DNA from: DASZHJ01 sp035517495
GTDB lineage: Bacteria; Pseudomonadota; Alphaproteobacteria; ATCC43930; CGMCC-115725
Reading direction: 5' to 3'
Assembly (NCBI GenBank): GCA_035517495.1
Contig: DATIYT010000104.1
Location: forward strand, 124,001-188,000
Length of the DNA stretch: 64,000 nt
Program-made: the position numbers and the translations under genes
Part shown: one piece after another, positions 1 to 7,283 of the stretch
How the letters are laid out: every line of letters begins with the position of its first letter
How positions within the stretch are numbered: the first letter of the stretch is position 1
Notes under the pieces: generated by a model
Databases searched by the model: none
What the model was told of the DNA's origin: nothing
Seen by the model: only the letters and a program-made list of their open reading frames with translations

Positions 1-229
1 CGCAACAGCGCTCGGATATCGGCAGATGGTGGCCGTGATCGGAGACAGCGGGAATCTGGGTTCGATCGGGCTTCACCGCGCGCTCGGCTTCGCGCAGGTG
101 GGAAAGCTTCCCTCGATCGGCTTCAAGATGGGCCGTTGGATCGACGGCATCCTGATGCAACGGGCACTGGGCCAAGGCGACTCGACGTCGCCGGTTGAGC
201 GCCAGCACCATATCCACGCCCAACCTTGA
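1..229 (+). CDS. GNAT-family N-acetyltransferase, 3' end only (phosphinothricin acetyltransferase-like)
   Basis: The gene enters from the left edge in frame 2 and ends at TGA 227-229; about 75 codons remain. The visible part reads ALGYRQMVAVIGDSGN, then SIGLHRALGF, then GFKMGRWIDGILMQRALG. This is the C-terminal half of the Gcn5-related acetyltransferase fold as found in the Pat/Bar/YncA group, where the (N)xxSxxLHxxxGF segment forms part of the acetyl-CoA site and the F-x-x-G-R-W-x-D stretch lies near the C-terminus. Known members acetylate phosphinothricin, methionine sulfone or related small amines. The acetyl-CoA loop proper (Q/RxxGxG/A) is upstream of the window, so the substrate cannot be judged. 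Confidence 0.8.
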   Translation, partial: ATALGYRQMVAVIGDSGNLGSIGLHRALGFAQVGKLPSIGFKMGRWIDGILMQRALGQGDSTSPVERQHHIHAQP

Positions 230-294
230 AATGGCGGCGTTAGCGCCAAAGTAACCACCCAGGCGCGACGATACCGGCGCCGAGGAACGAAGCC

Positions 295-1158
295 ATGGTT
301 TCAACCGCTTATGCCGGTGCCGAGGCACCGGACCGACACCGCGCACCATCAGCGCGCGCGGACTTCACAATCGCCCAAGACTGGTCGGCTTACTCCGGAG
401 AAGAGCATGAAACCTGGCGCCTGTTGTTCCACCGCCAGGAGGCGGTGCTTGAGCACCGTGCTTGCCGCGAATTCCTGGCGGGGATGCGCGACCTCGGCGT
501 CGCCGCCGATACTATCCCGGATTTCCAGCGCCTGAACGATGTGCTGCACAATGCGACTCGATGGTCGATCGTCGCGGTACCGGGTCTGGTTCCCGACGCC
601 ATCTTCTTCGACCATCTCGCGCACCGGCGCTTTCCATCCACCTGTTTTATTCGCCGCCGCGACCAGCTCGACTACCTTCAGGAGCCCGACGTTTTTCACG
701 ACATTTTCGGCCACGTGCCGATGCTGATGAACCCGGTTTTTGCCGATTACATGGAGGCTTACGGCAAGGGCGGACTCAAGGCATTACATCTGGGCGCGCT
801 GCACCACCTGGCGCGGCTTTATTGGTACACGGTGGAGTTCGGATTGATCGCGACCTCGGAGGGCCTGCGCATCTATGGCTCAGGCATCGTCTCTTCCAAG
901 GGGGAGTCGGTTTACTGCCTCGAGGATCCCCGCCCCAATCGAATCGGTTTCGGCTTGATGCGCGTTATGCGCACCCGCTACCGGATCGACGACTACCAAC
1001 AGACTTATTTCGTCATCGACAGCTTTGATCAGTTGTTCGAAGCGACGCGCCCCGACTTCACGCCGTATTACGCCGAGCTTGCGGGACTGTCGGAAATTGG
1101 TCCCTCGGACATTCTCCCGGGAGACCGCGTGTTGCACCGCGGTATCCCCGGCGGCTAG
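295..1158 (+). CDS. phhA: Phenylalanine 4-monooxygenase (phenylalanine hydroxylase)
   Basis: The 287-residue protein converts L-phenylalanine to L-tyrosine with a tetrahydropterin and O2. The family's iron-binding 2-His-1-Glu facial triad is visible: His135 and His140 in PDVFHDIFGHVP and Glu181 in YWYTVEFGL. The length is that of the monomeric bacterial catalytic domain, without the ACT regulatory domain of animal enzymes. ATG 295 is preceded by GAGG about 9 bases upstream. No pterin carbinolamine dehydratase (phhB) or aromatic aminotransferase sits next to it. The gene is convergent with the dgc genes, and a hairpin follows its stop codon. Confidence 0.96.
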   Translation: MVSTAYAGAEAPDRHRAPSARADFTIAQDWSAYSGEEHETWRLLFHRQEAVLEHRACREFLAGMRDLGVAADTIPDFQRLNDVLHNATRWSIVAVPGLVPDAIFFDHLAHRRFPSTCFIRRRDQLDYLQEPDVFHDIFGHVPMLMNPVFADYMEAYGKGGLKALHLGALHHLARLYWYTVEFGLIATSEGLRIYGSGIVSSKGESVYCLEDPRPNRIGFGLMRVMRTRYRIDDYQQTYFVIDSFDQLFEATRPDFTPYYAELAGLSEIGPSDILPGDRVLHRGIPGG

Positions 1159-1162
1159 GCAG

Positions 1163-1191
1163 AAAAAATGGGCCGTGCTTGCACACGGCCC
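1163..1191 (-). terminator. Hairpin with T-run reading leftward, possibly shared by phhA
   Basis: GGGCCGTG (1170-1177) and CACGGCCC (1184-1191) form a perfect 8-bp stem with a 6-base loop. On the plus strand the stem is preceded by AAAAAA (1163-1168). On the minus strand it is therefore followed by TTTTTT, the classic intrinsic terminator layout for transcripts coming leftward from dgcN-dgcA. It lies only 11 bases after the phhA stop, so it may also end that transcript, although the plus-strand downstream tract (AAGTTT) is a weak T-run. Confidence 0.7.
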
Positions 1192-1467
1192 AAGTTTAGG
1201 GAGGAAACGCCTAGAAGACGTACGGCAGGACAACGTCCATGCCGCACCGCAAAATATGGGGTCCTGTCGCCCTCAAATCAAGCGAAAAAACCCGATGGTT
1301 CGGCGGGATAGCCCCACCGTGGTATTTTTGCTACAGGCCTTTTGCGGGGCATTGATTTTGCAGTGCAAAATCACGCTGAAAGTGACATTGGTCACGCAAA
1401 AAGCGCGTGATTTTGCCGCAGCGCATAGTCGAACCTAATCGACCAAGCGAATTCCGCCAATCCGACT
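1192..1467. other. Convergent intergenic region with palindromes, no gene recognised
   Basis: The gap between the phhA and dgcA stop codons is 309 bases, and this part of it has no convincing open reading frame. It is richer in A and T than its flanks. It holds a 19-base perfect inverted repeat at 1354-1372 (GATTTTGCA-G-TGCAAAATC), a GTGAC-N4-GTCAC dyad at 1382-1395, and a second GATTTTGC half-site at 1409-1416. These could be an operator, stem-loops of a small RNA, or remnants of lost DNA; the sequence alone does not decide. Confidence 0.4.
1354..1372. repeat. 19-bp perfect inverted repeat (operator-like)
   Basis: GATTTTGCA and TGCAAAATC are exact reverse complements separated by a single G. 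The half-site GATTTTGC recurs at 1409-1416. Dyads with 9-base arms and no loop are typical of dimeric regulator binding sites rather than terminators. It lies in a convergent gap where no promoter is required for the flanking genes, which is unexpected. The palindrome is directly visible; its role is unknown. Confidence 0.5.
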
Positions 1468-2448
1468 TCAGCCCCAAAGGCTTGGCTTTGGCGGAAAGAG
1501 CGTACTGCCGTCGTACCGCAAACCCGGCTGGCGGTCTCGCCCCAGCAGCAGCGGCGCATCCAGATCCACGAACTCGGCCTGCTGCGCCACCAGAGTGGCG
1601 GGCGCCATCGCGAGCGACGTTCCGATCATGCAGCCGACCATGATGCCGAAACCGGACGCGCGCGCGGCCTGAGCGAGAAGCAGCGCTTCGGTCAGGCCAC
1701 CGGTTTTGTCGAGCTTGATATTGACGAACTCGTATTTGCCGCGGAGCCCCGCCAAGTCGTCGCGCGTGTGGCAACTCTCATCGGCGCAGACCGGGACCGG
1801 GTGCGGCCGATCGGCGAGCGCGCCATCCTGGCCCGCCGGCAAAGGCTGCTCGATCAGCGCCACGCCAAGCTCCCTGAGCGCCGCTCCATAACGATCGAAA
1901 TGCTGGGGCGTCCATCCCTCATTGGCATCCACGATGAGGCGCGCCTTGGGCGCAGCGGCACGAATCGCGCGAACCCGGTCAAGATCGCCCTCGCCGGTCA
2001 GCTTGATTTTGAGGAGCGGCCGTGTCGCCTCCGCGGCGGCGGCCCGGCCCATCGCCTCGGGGCTGTCGAGGCTCAGCGTGTAAGCGGTGATCAAGGGCCC
2101 CGGCGGCTCGATCCCCGCAAGGCGGTGCACGGGCTTGCCGGTCTGCTTCGCTTCGAGATCCCAGAGCGCGGCATCGAGCGCGTTGCGCGCCGCCCCCGGC
2201 GGCATCCGTCGCTGCAATTCATGCCGATCCATGCCCTCCGCCACCGCGGTCGCCATCGCCTCCAACGCCGCGAGCACACCCTCGACCGTCTCGCCATAAC
2301 GCGCATAGGGAACGCTCTCCCCGCGGCCGCGATGGGCTCCGTCGGTGATCTCGGCGAGCACGACCTCGGCGCTGGTGCGGCTGCCGCGCGAGATCGCGAA
2401 GGCCTTGGCAAGCGGCCAGGACTCCCGTCTGACAGCAAGACGCCGCAT
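1468..2448 (-). CDS. dgcA: Enolase-superfamily racemase, N-acetyl-D-glutamate racemase / dipeptide epimerase type
   Basis: This is a 326-residue member of the muconate-lactonizing/Ala-Glu epimerase branch of the enolase superfamily. The acid-base KxK motif is at Lys147-Lys149 (LLKIKL). Likely Mg2+ ligands are Asp174 (VDAN), Glu200 (LIEQP) and Asp223 (CADES), and the distal Lys lies in NIKLDKTGG (about 243-251). By itself it would be called L-Ala-D/L-Glu epimerase. It starts 6 bases after the dgcN stop, and that pairing is the known D-glutamate catabolic arrangement in which the racemase acts on N-acetyl-D-glutamate. The reassignment rests on context. Its last gene position puts it just upstream of the leftward terminator. 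Confidence 0.85.
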   Translation of the reverse strand: MRRLAVRRESWPLAKAFAISRGSRTSAEVVLAEITDGAHRGRGESVPYARYGETVEGVLAALEAMATAVAEGMDRHELQRRMPPGAARNALDAALWDLEAKQTGKPVHRLAGIEPPGPLITAYTLSLDSPEAMGRAAAAEATRPLLKIKLTGEGDLDRVRAIRAAAPKARLIVDANEGWTPQHFDRYGAALRELGVALIEQPLPAGQDGALADRPHPVPVCADESCHTRDDLAGLRGKYEFVNIKLDKTGGLTEALLLAQAARASGFGIMVGCMIGTSLAMAPATLVAQQAEFVDLDAPLLLGRDRQPGLRYDGSTLFPPKPSLWG

Positions 2449-2454
2449 CGCTCG

Positions 2455-3450
2455 CTAGAGCCGGTCGGCGATTGCGCCGACGCCGGTGCGGACAGGATCG
2501 ACGCACGGCAAGCCGAAGGCATCCGCAGTCTGCTTCAACAGGCTGTCGGCGGCCGAGGCGTCGAGCGCCGACGTGTTGATGGCGATGCCGACGCAAGTCA
2601 CATCGGGACTGGTGAGGCGCGCCGCGCGCAGATTGGTCTCGATGCAAACCTGCAGGCTCGGCAGCTTGTAGCCGGGGAGGCCCCGCATGTGCGTCCGGGT
2701 CGGCTCGTGGCACATGACGAGCGCGGTCGGCTGCGCCCCATGCAGCAGACCGAGGCTTACCCCCGCATAGGAGGCATGAAACAGCGAGCCCTGTCCCTCG
2801 ATCAGATCCCAGTGATCGGGAGCGTTGGCGGGAGCAAGCCATTCGACCGCTCCGGAGATGAAGTCCGCGACGACGGCATCGATAGAGACGCCGTCGCCCG
2901 CGATCAATATTCCGGTCTGCCCGGTTGCGCGGAAATCGGCCTTCATGCCGCGCCGGCGCAGCTCACGTTCGAGCGCGAGCGCCGTGAACATCTTGCCGAT
3001 CGAGCAGTCGGTACCGACCGTAAGCAGCCGCTTGCCCGGTCGCCCCTTGCCGTTCGCCACCTCGAACTCGCGCGTCGGATGGCGCACGTCGTGGATTGCG
3101 CGGCCATGGCGTTCGGCGGCGGCCTTGAGCGCGGGCACCTCCGCCAGACGCTGGTGCAAGCCCGCGGCCAGGTCGAGGCCGCGCTCCAAGGCGCGAGTGA
3201 GCAGGGGAACCCAGCTCTCGGCAACGACGCCGCCGCGATTGGCGACGCCGACGATCACGGTCTTGGCGCCGGCATTGGCGGCCGCCTCGATATTCATGTC
3301 CGGCAAGCCGAGATCGGCCTTGCAGCCGGGAAGGCGGAGCTGTCCGATGCAGGCCTCAGGGCGCCAATATGCGACGCCCGCGGCGGTCTTGGCGGCGAGC
3401 GCGTCGGGCGCGTCACCCAGAAAGAGCAGATAGGGTGTTCTGATCGCCAT
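2455..3450 (-). CDS. dgcN: DUF1611-family N-acetyltransferase, D-glutamate N-acetyltransferase type
   Basis: The 331-residue protein belongs to the DUF1611 (P-loop-like) family. A Walker-A-like segment, GTDCSIGKM, lies at residues 146-154, and an N-terminal Rossmann-like half precedes it. Characterised members (DgcN) acetylate D-glutamate to N-acetyl-D-glutamate, which DgcA then racemises to the L-form for deacetylation. It is first of a two-gene operon with dgcA, 6 bases apart. The preceding leftward gene ends at 3596, leaving 145 bases that probably hold its promoter. No dedicated deacetylase is adjacent. The family assignment is firm and the activity is inferred from the pairing. Confidence 0.85.
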   Translation of the reverse strand: MAIRTPYLLFLGDAPDALAAKTAAGVAYWRPEACIGQLRLPGCKADLGLPDMNIEAAANAGAKTVIVGVANRGGVVAESWVPLLTRALERGLDLAAGLHQRLAEVPALKAAAERHGRAIHDVRHPTREFEVANGKGRPGKRLLTVGTDCSIGKMFTALALERELRRRGMKADFRATGQTGILIAGDGVSIDAVVADFISGAVEWLAPANAPDHWDLIEGQGSLFHASYAGVSLGLLHGAQPTALVMCHEPTRTHMRGLPGYKLPSLQVCIETNLRAARLTSPDVTCVGIAINTSALDASAADSLLKQTADAFGLPCVDPVRTGVGAIADRL

Positions 3451-3595
3451 GGCACCGGGATTCCCAAAAGGATGAAATGCGCACGGCCATTCTAGAGCGG
3501 CTTCCCCTCAAGGGGAACTGGGGAGCAAGAGCACGCCTTGCTCGCGGCCTTTCGGATCGTCATCCCCGGGGGTGACGAGAAGTACCCGCTTGGCC

Positions 3596-4567
3596 TCAGC
3601 GCGAACGCCAATCCTGGTGCTGCGGGTAATTGCGGGCGGCGAAGCGGTAGATTTGCTTGATCGCCTTCTCGGCCCGCTCGCCCCTGGCGATCTCGATCGA
3701 CTTCCACACCTCGATCAGGTCGTCCCAGTTCATGAGCTTGGTGTGCAAGTCGTCACGCACGTCGCGCACGAACTCCACCTGTGCCTCGAATTTCTTGAGC
3801 ACCGATACGATTTCGCCGGTCATGGCGTCGCATTGCGCGAACAGGCTCTCGAATTCATCCAGCGGCCGCAACAGCAAAGTGCGAACGCGGGAAATTTCCT
3901 GCGTGACGGTGCGGTCGCCGCGATAGGCGCGCACCAGCTCCGCGAGCTTGCTCATGATCTCACGCACTGCCATGTACCGCTCGCGCAATGCCTCGATGTA
4001 GGAAAGCTCGCGCGCAAGCTCGTCGATGCGATCGACAATCTCGCTCTTGCGCTCGCGGCCCATTCCTATCTTCTCCGCGATTTCGTCCATCGCCTGGTCG
4101 ACGCGCTGTTGGGTCAGCGGATCTTCGACCAATTGCTCGAGCGACAGGGGATCGACCACGATCATCTCTTCGCCCGTGCGCCAGGAAGCGATCTGGAGGC
4201 TGAGCCGTCCCTTGGCGATCATGCGGTGGCGCTCTTCGACCGACCAGGAGGCGGTGCCGTCCAGGATCTCGCGCGGGATCGAGTCGTTGGGTCTGATCTC
4301 CCTCACGAAGCGCAGGCTGCGCTCGACCACGAGCAGCAACTCGCCGTCGGTGGAATCGACCTTGATGTCGAATTCCTGCCGAAGCGCCGGCAACGTGATC
4401 GCGACTTGCAGGTCGCCCAGCATGACATGCAACGCCGCCTCGAGAGTGTCGCGGGTCGGCGCGAACCGCGCGCCCTTGAGCGCGAAGACCTTGTGGTCGA
4501 AGCGGAAATGCGTGCTGCGGGGCGCGCCCGGACGGGCCGCTCTCGACGGCAGATCGAGACTGCTCAT
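3596..4567 (-). CDS. Conserved-looking hypothetical protein with central coiled coil
   Basis: I do not recognise this 323-residue protein. The first ~20 residues are basic and low-complexity (SRAARPGAPRS). Residues ~25-165 look like a mixed alpha/beta domain. From ~165 to 300 it is almost all charged amphipathic helix (for example ERKSEIVDRIDELAREL and FEAQVEFVRDVRDDL), which predicts coiled coil. It has no signal peptide, no membrane segment and no catalytic motif I can name. ATG 4567 has only a weak GAGCGG upstream. It is flanked by independent genes. A structural or adaptor role is a guess. Its amino-acid composition is typical of a real gene, and the other frames here give no better candidate. 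Confidence 0.65.
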   Translation of the reverse strand: MSSLDLPSRAARPGAPRSTHFRFDHKVFALKGARFAPTRDTLEAALHVMLGDLQVAITLPALRQEFDIKVDSTDGELLLVVERSLRFVREIRPNDSIPREILDGTASWSVEERHRMIAKGRLSLQIASWRTGEEMIVVDPLSLEQLVEDPLTQQRVDQAMDEIAEKIGMGRERKSEIVDRIDELARELSYIEALRERYMAVREIMSKLAELVRAYRGDRTVTQEISRVRTLLLRPLDEFESLFAQCDAMTGEIVSVLKKFEAQVEFVRDVRDDLHTKLMNWDDLIEVWKSIEIARGERAEKAIKQIYRFAARNYPQHQDWRSR

Positions 4568-4732
4568 CTACCGCTCTTGCATCCTGGGTTGTGCGCCGCT
4601 CGTCCCAAAAGTTCCGCCATCACCACGTCACTTTCGAGGCGTAAAGCCATTCAATCGACGCTAGCGCAAGATGGTAAACAGTCGATGAAGCGGCCTAGCA
4701 CCGCTGCTACGCTCGAGCGAGGGGTCGCTGAT

Positions 4733-5797
4733 TCAGCGATCGCCGAACAGGAACGCGAGCAGCACGAAACGGCGGCCCGAGCGGACTTCGAGCGCTTCGT
4801 GCAGCATGGAGCACGAGAACACGATGGCGGCGCCAGTTGCCGGCGAATAGAGCTGATTGCCGTATTCGGGAAAGCGCAGCTCCCCGCCCTCGTATTCCTC
4901 GGTATTGAGGTTGAGTGACATTGCGAAGCGCCGATGGGTGACGATGAGCTCGGTGTCGTCGCGGTGGCCGTGCAGCTCGCCGCCGCGGCTTCCGGTATAG
5001 CAGCCGATGCGCATCCGCTCGCGCTGCGTGATCGAATATTGGAACGCCTTGCGAATTTCAGGAAACAACCTGCTTGAAAGCCGGCCGTCGATGAAGGAGA
5101 TCGTGCCACGCTCTACCAGCCAATGGTCGATCCGATCGCCGCGGCCATACTCGGGAATCCTCATTTTGTAGTCGGTCGACATGTGATCGTCGCCGTGGCC
5201 AGGCTCGATGAAGGTCTGGCCACGCGTCTCGTAGATCTGAATGAGGCGCCGGCAATCGGCGGGGCTGAGCACCTCCGGCACCATCAGTATCGGGGGATGC
5301 GGCACCAATAGCGCGCGCGCCTGCTGCTCCACCACGCGCAGCACCGCTTCGCACGCTTCCGATACTTGTTGCGCCGGACCACCCTTGGCGATCGCCGCCA
5401 CGTGGCAGTTCTGCCGCAGCACGACGACGGTGGGCTGATCCCGCGTCCCCGCCCCAAACGCCGAAAAAACGGCGCCGTCGCGGTCCAACAGGATCGGCAG
5501 CGCTAGCTTCTGCTCCTCGACCGCGCGGCGCGGCGCCGTCGTGATCACATAGATCAAGGCGCCCGCGGTCCGCAGCGGCGGCTCGGCGGCGGCGAGCGCG
5601 CTCAACATCGCGCGCACGGCCTCCGCATCGAAACGCGGGCAGAACGCCAGCAGCAGAGGATGGCCCGCTATCTCGTCGCCGCGGATGTCGACCGTACGGC
5701 CATCCAGAGTTGCAAGGGAGCAGGGTGGCGCGATGTCGCCTACCGCGAGCGGCGCGCGGAGGGAGGGACTGGCGATGGCTTCGCTGCGCTGTGCCAT
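4733..5797 (-). CDS. Redoxin-like domain fused to 2OG-Fe(II) dioxygenase
   Basis: The protein has 354 residues and two domains. Residues ~14-160 resemble an AhpC/TSA thioredoxin fold (VGDIAPPCSLATLDGR ... ILLDRDGAVFSAFG). Residues ~170-354 form a prolyl-4-hydroxylase-type double-stranded beta-helix: iron ligands His278 and Asp280 in LHGHRDD, distal His333 in SCSMLHEALEV, and the 2-oxoglutarate-binding Arg in SGRRFVLL (~342). In the redoxin half the usual peroxidatic Cys position appears to be occupied by Val (CPRFDAEAV), so that domain may bind rather than reduce substrate. ATG 5797 follows AGGAGAA. It stands alone, divergent from the cysD'/cysC region. The hydroxylation target is unknown. 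Confidence 0.85.
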   Translation of the reverse strand: MAQRSEAIASPSLRAPLAVGDIAPPCSLATLDGRTVDIRGDEIAGHPLLLAFCPRFDAEAVRAMLSALAAAEPPLRTAGALIYVITTAPRRAVEEQKLALPILLDRDGAVFSAFGAGTRDQPTVVVLRQNCHVAAIAKGGPAQQVSEACEAVLRVVEQQARALLVPHPPILMVPEVLSPADCRRLIQIYETRGQTFIEPGHGDDHMSTDYKMRIPEYGRGDRIDHWLVERGTISFIDGRLSSRLFPEIRKAFQYSITQRERMRIGCYTGSRGGELHGHRDDTELIVTHRRFAMSLNLNTEEYEGGELRFPEYGNQLYSPATGAAIVFSCSMLHEALEVRSGRRFVLLAFLFGDR

Positions 5798-5905
5798 CGC
5801 GTTCTCCTAACAGATCGCCACGGGCCGGGCAATCTGCGGCTCCCTTGCCAATCCGCTCGCGCTATGATTGAAGCACACGAACCGCGGCATTGAACGGGGA
5901 AGCTG

Positions 5906-6049
5906 GTGGACACGCTGGACGAACCTGAAGCGCAATTTATCTACGTCGCGTGCGAGGCGGCAAATCGCCTCGCGCCGCTCTCGATGTTGTGGTCGTTGGG
6001 GCAAGATTCCCGGTGCACGCCATCCCCCAGAACCAGCGTCCCGTCGTGA
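5906..6049 (+). pseudogene. cysD 5'-end remnant (sulfate adenylyltransferase small subunit, ~36 codons conserved)
   Basis: A GTG-started frame of 47 codons with GGGGAAG upstream reads VDTLDEPEAQFIYV, then EAANRLAPLSMLWSLGQDSR, then unrelated sequence and TGA at 6047-6049. It matches the N-terminus of CysD (LxxLEAxSIYIxREA...MLWSIGKDS), ending in the PP-loop motif with Gln for Lys (SLGQDS). The rest of CysD, about 260 residues, and all of CysN are missing. The TGA overlaps the GTG start of cysC as GTGA, so the fragment could still drive coupled translation of cysC. The likeness is read by eye. The deletion of cysD-cysN that it implies is inference. Confidence 0.6.
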
Positions 6050-6660
6050 CCATCAAATCCGAAAACGTGACGCCGGTCGCGCACAAGGTGACGCGCGAGA
6101 GCCGGGCGAAGCGGATTGGCCACCGAAGCGGCGTGCTCTGGTTCACCGGCCTCTCGGGTGCCGGCAAATCGACGCTCGCCATGGCGGTCGAGCAGCAGCT
6201 GTTCCGCAAGGGCTATGCGGTCTACGTGCTCGACGGCGACAACATGCGAAGCGGCCTCAGCTCCAATCTGGGATTCACGCCGCAGGACCGGGTGGAGAAC
6301 ATCCGGCGCGTCGGCGAAGTGGCGGCACTCTTCGCGGACTCGGGGGTGCTCTGCATCACCGCCTTCATCTCACCCTATCGCGCGGACCGCGAGCGGGCGC
6401 GAGAGGCGGCAAAAGACTCGTTCCACGAGGTCTACATCTACGCGGACCTCGCGACCTGCGAGCGGCGCGACCCCAAGGGCCTCTATCGCCGCGCGCGCGC
6501 GGGCGAGATCGCGGACTTCACCGGCATCACCGCGCCCTATGAGCCGCCCGAGCATCCCGAGCTGATCGTGGACACCAGCACCGAACCCATGGAGGCCTGC
6601 GTCGAGCGGATCTTGCGCTACGTGGAGCAGGCGTTCGCGCTCACGCCGGGGGAGAGGTGA
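6046..6660 (+). CDS. cysC: Adenylyl-sulfate (APS) kinase
   Basis: The kinase phosphorylates adenosine 5'-phosphosulfate to PAPS in sulfate activation. With a GTG start at 6046 it has 204 residues, normal for standalone CysC. The P-loop GLSGAGKST is at ~35-43, followed by LDGDNMRSGL, the APS-binding region with NIRRVGEVA and FISPYRADRERAR, and the DPKGLYRRARAGEI segment. A longer ATG start at 5950 is open but adds non-homologous residues, so the GTG overlapping the cysD remnant stop is preferred. Its N-terminal SENVTPVAHKVTRESRA resembles the linker before the kinase half of CysNC fusions. The partner ATP sulfurylase genes are absent here. Confidence 0.93.
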   Translation: MTIKSENVTPVAHKVTRESRAKRIGHRSGVLWFTGLSGAGKSTLAMAVEQQLFRKGYAVYVLDGDNMRSGLSSNLGFTPQDRVENIRRVGEVAALFADSGVLCITAFISPYRADRERAREAAKDSFHEVYIYADLATCERRDPKGLYRRARAGEIADFTGITAPYEPPEHPELIVDTSTEPMEACVERILRYVEQAFALTPGER

Positions 6661-6671
6661 GTGGGATTGGA

Positions 6672-7283
6672 TTAGGGTTTCACACCAACCAAAATCAGTG
6701 GGACGGCTGGTACGCCCCGTCCCTCTCGAATGAGATTATAAAGCTCGCCCTCATAATAGCCGACGCCGGATGACATTTGCTGTTGCAGTTCCTTCATCGA
6801 CAATATTTCGACCCCAACGTCAATGACATCTCCAACAAAAAACGCCAGATGCTTAACAAAGAGATCGTAAGCCACAAAGGCGTACTTTCCGAATTGGACC
6901 TCGACGGCGACCCGATCCTTCACAAAGTCTGTTTGGTTGTACGACGGAAATGCCTCAAGCTCTGCTTGCTCTATCTCGGCCTTTTGCTGCTGCGGGTCCA
7001 TAAACAATGTCTTGCGGATTAGCTTCGCCTCGGAAGTGACCCAGTATGCGATGCGTCGTTCGCTCCACTTGTGTTGTTCGAAGCCTTGCCGGATCGCCTT
7101 ATTCATCGCTTTCGGCGAATACAACAACTTCCCTTTGGTTCGCACTTCCTTCGAAACCTTGGTGCGACAGGCCGAGGCATTGGTCTGTCGAATTACATCC
7201 TCAATTTCCTTCCACAGTTGGGGCTTATGAACCAGGATAAATTCGAGACCATTCAAGTGCGAGTAATACGCCGCGATCTTCAT
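6672..7283 (-). CDS. BglII/BstYI-family type II restriction endonuclease
   Basis: The 203-residue protein resembles BglII/BstYI endonucleases along its length, starting MKIAAYYSHLNGLEFILVHK. The PD-(D/E)xK-variant active site of this family is visible: Asp119, then eight residues, then Glu128-Val-Gln130 (TDFVKDRVAVEVQFGK), matching the D-x8-E-V-Q spacing of BglII. Known members cut AGATCT or RGATCY, and this specificity is only inferred here. It overlaps the upstream methyltransferase gene by 4 bases (ATGA), so protection is translated first. Base composition departs from its neighbours: line 6781-6840 has 25 G/C of 60, against 41 of 60 in line 6421-6480 of cysC. This indicates horizontal acquisition. 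Confidence 0.9.
   Translation of the reverse strand: MKIAAYYSHLNGLEFILVHKPQLWKEIEDVIRQTNASACRTKVSKEVRTKGKLLYSPKAMNKAIRQGFEQHKWSERRIAYWVTSEAKLIRKTLFMDPQQQKAEIEQAELEAFPSYNQTDFVKDRVAVEVQFGKYAFVAYDLFVKHLAFFVGDVIDVGVEILSMKELQQQMSSGVGYYEGELYNLIREGRGVPAVPLILVGVKP

Noticed and set aside
1768..3495. A 575-codon plus-strand frame over dgcA and dgcN
   Set aside because: Long antisense frames are common at this G+C level. The minus strand carries recognisable catalytic motifs, the plus strand none.
5233..5238. AGATCT site as evidence for or against the BglII-type specificity
   Set aside because: A single site in a window that is expected to be methylated tells nothing about specificity.
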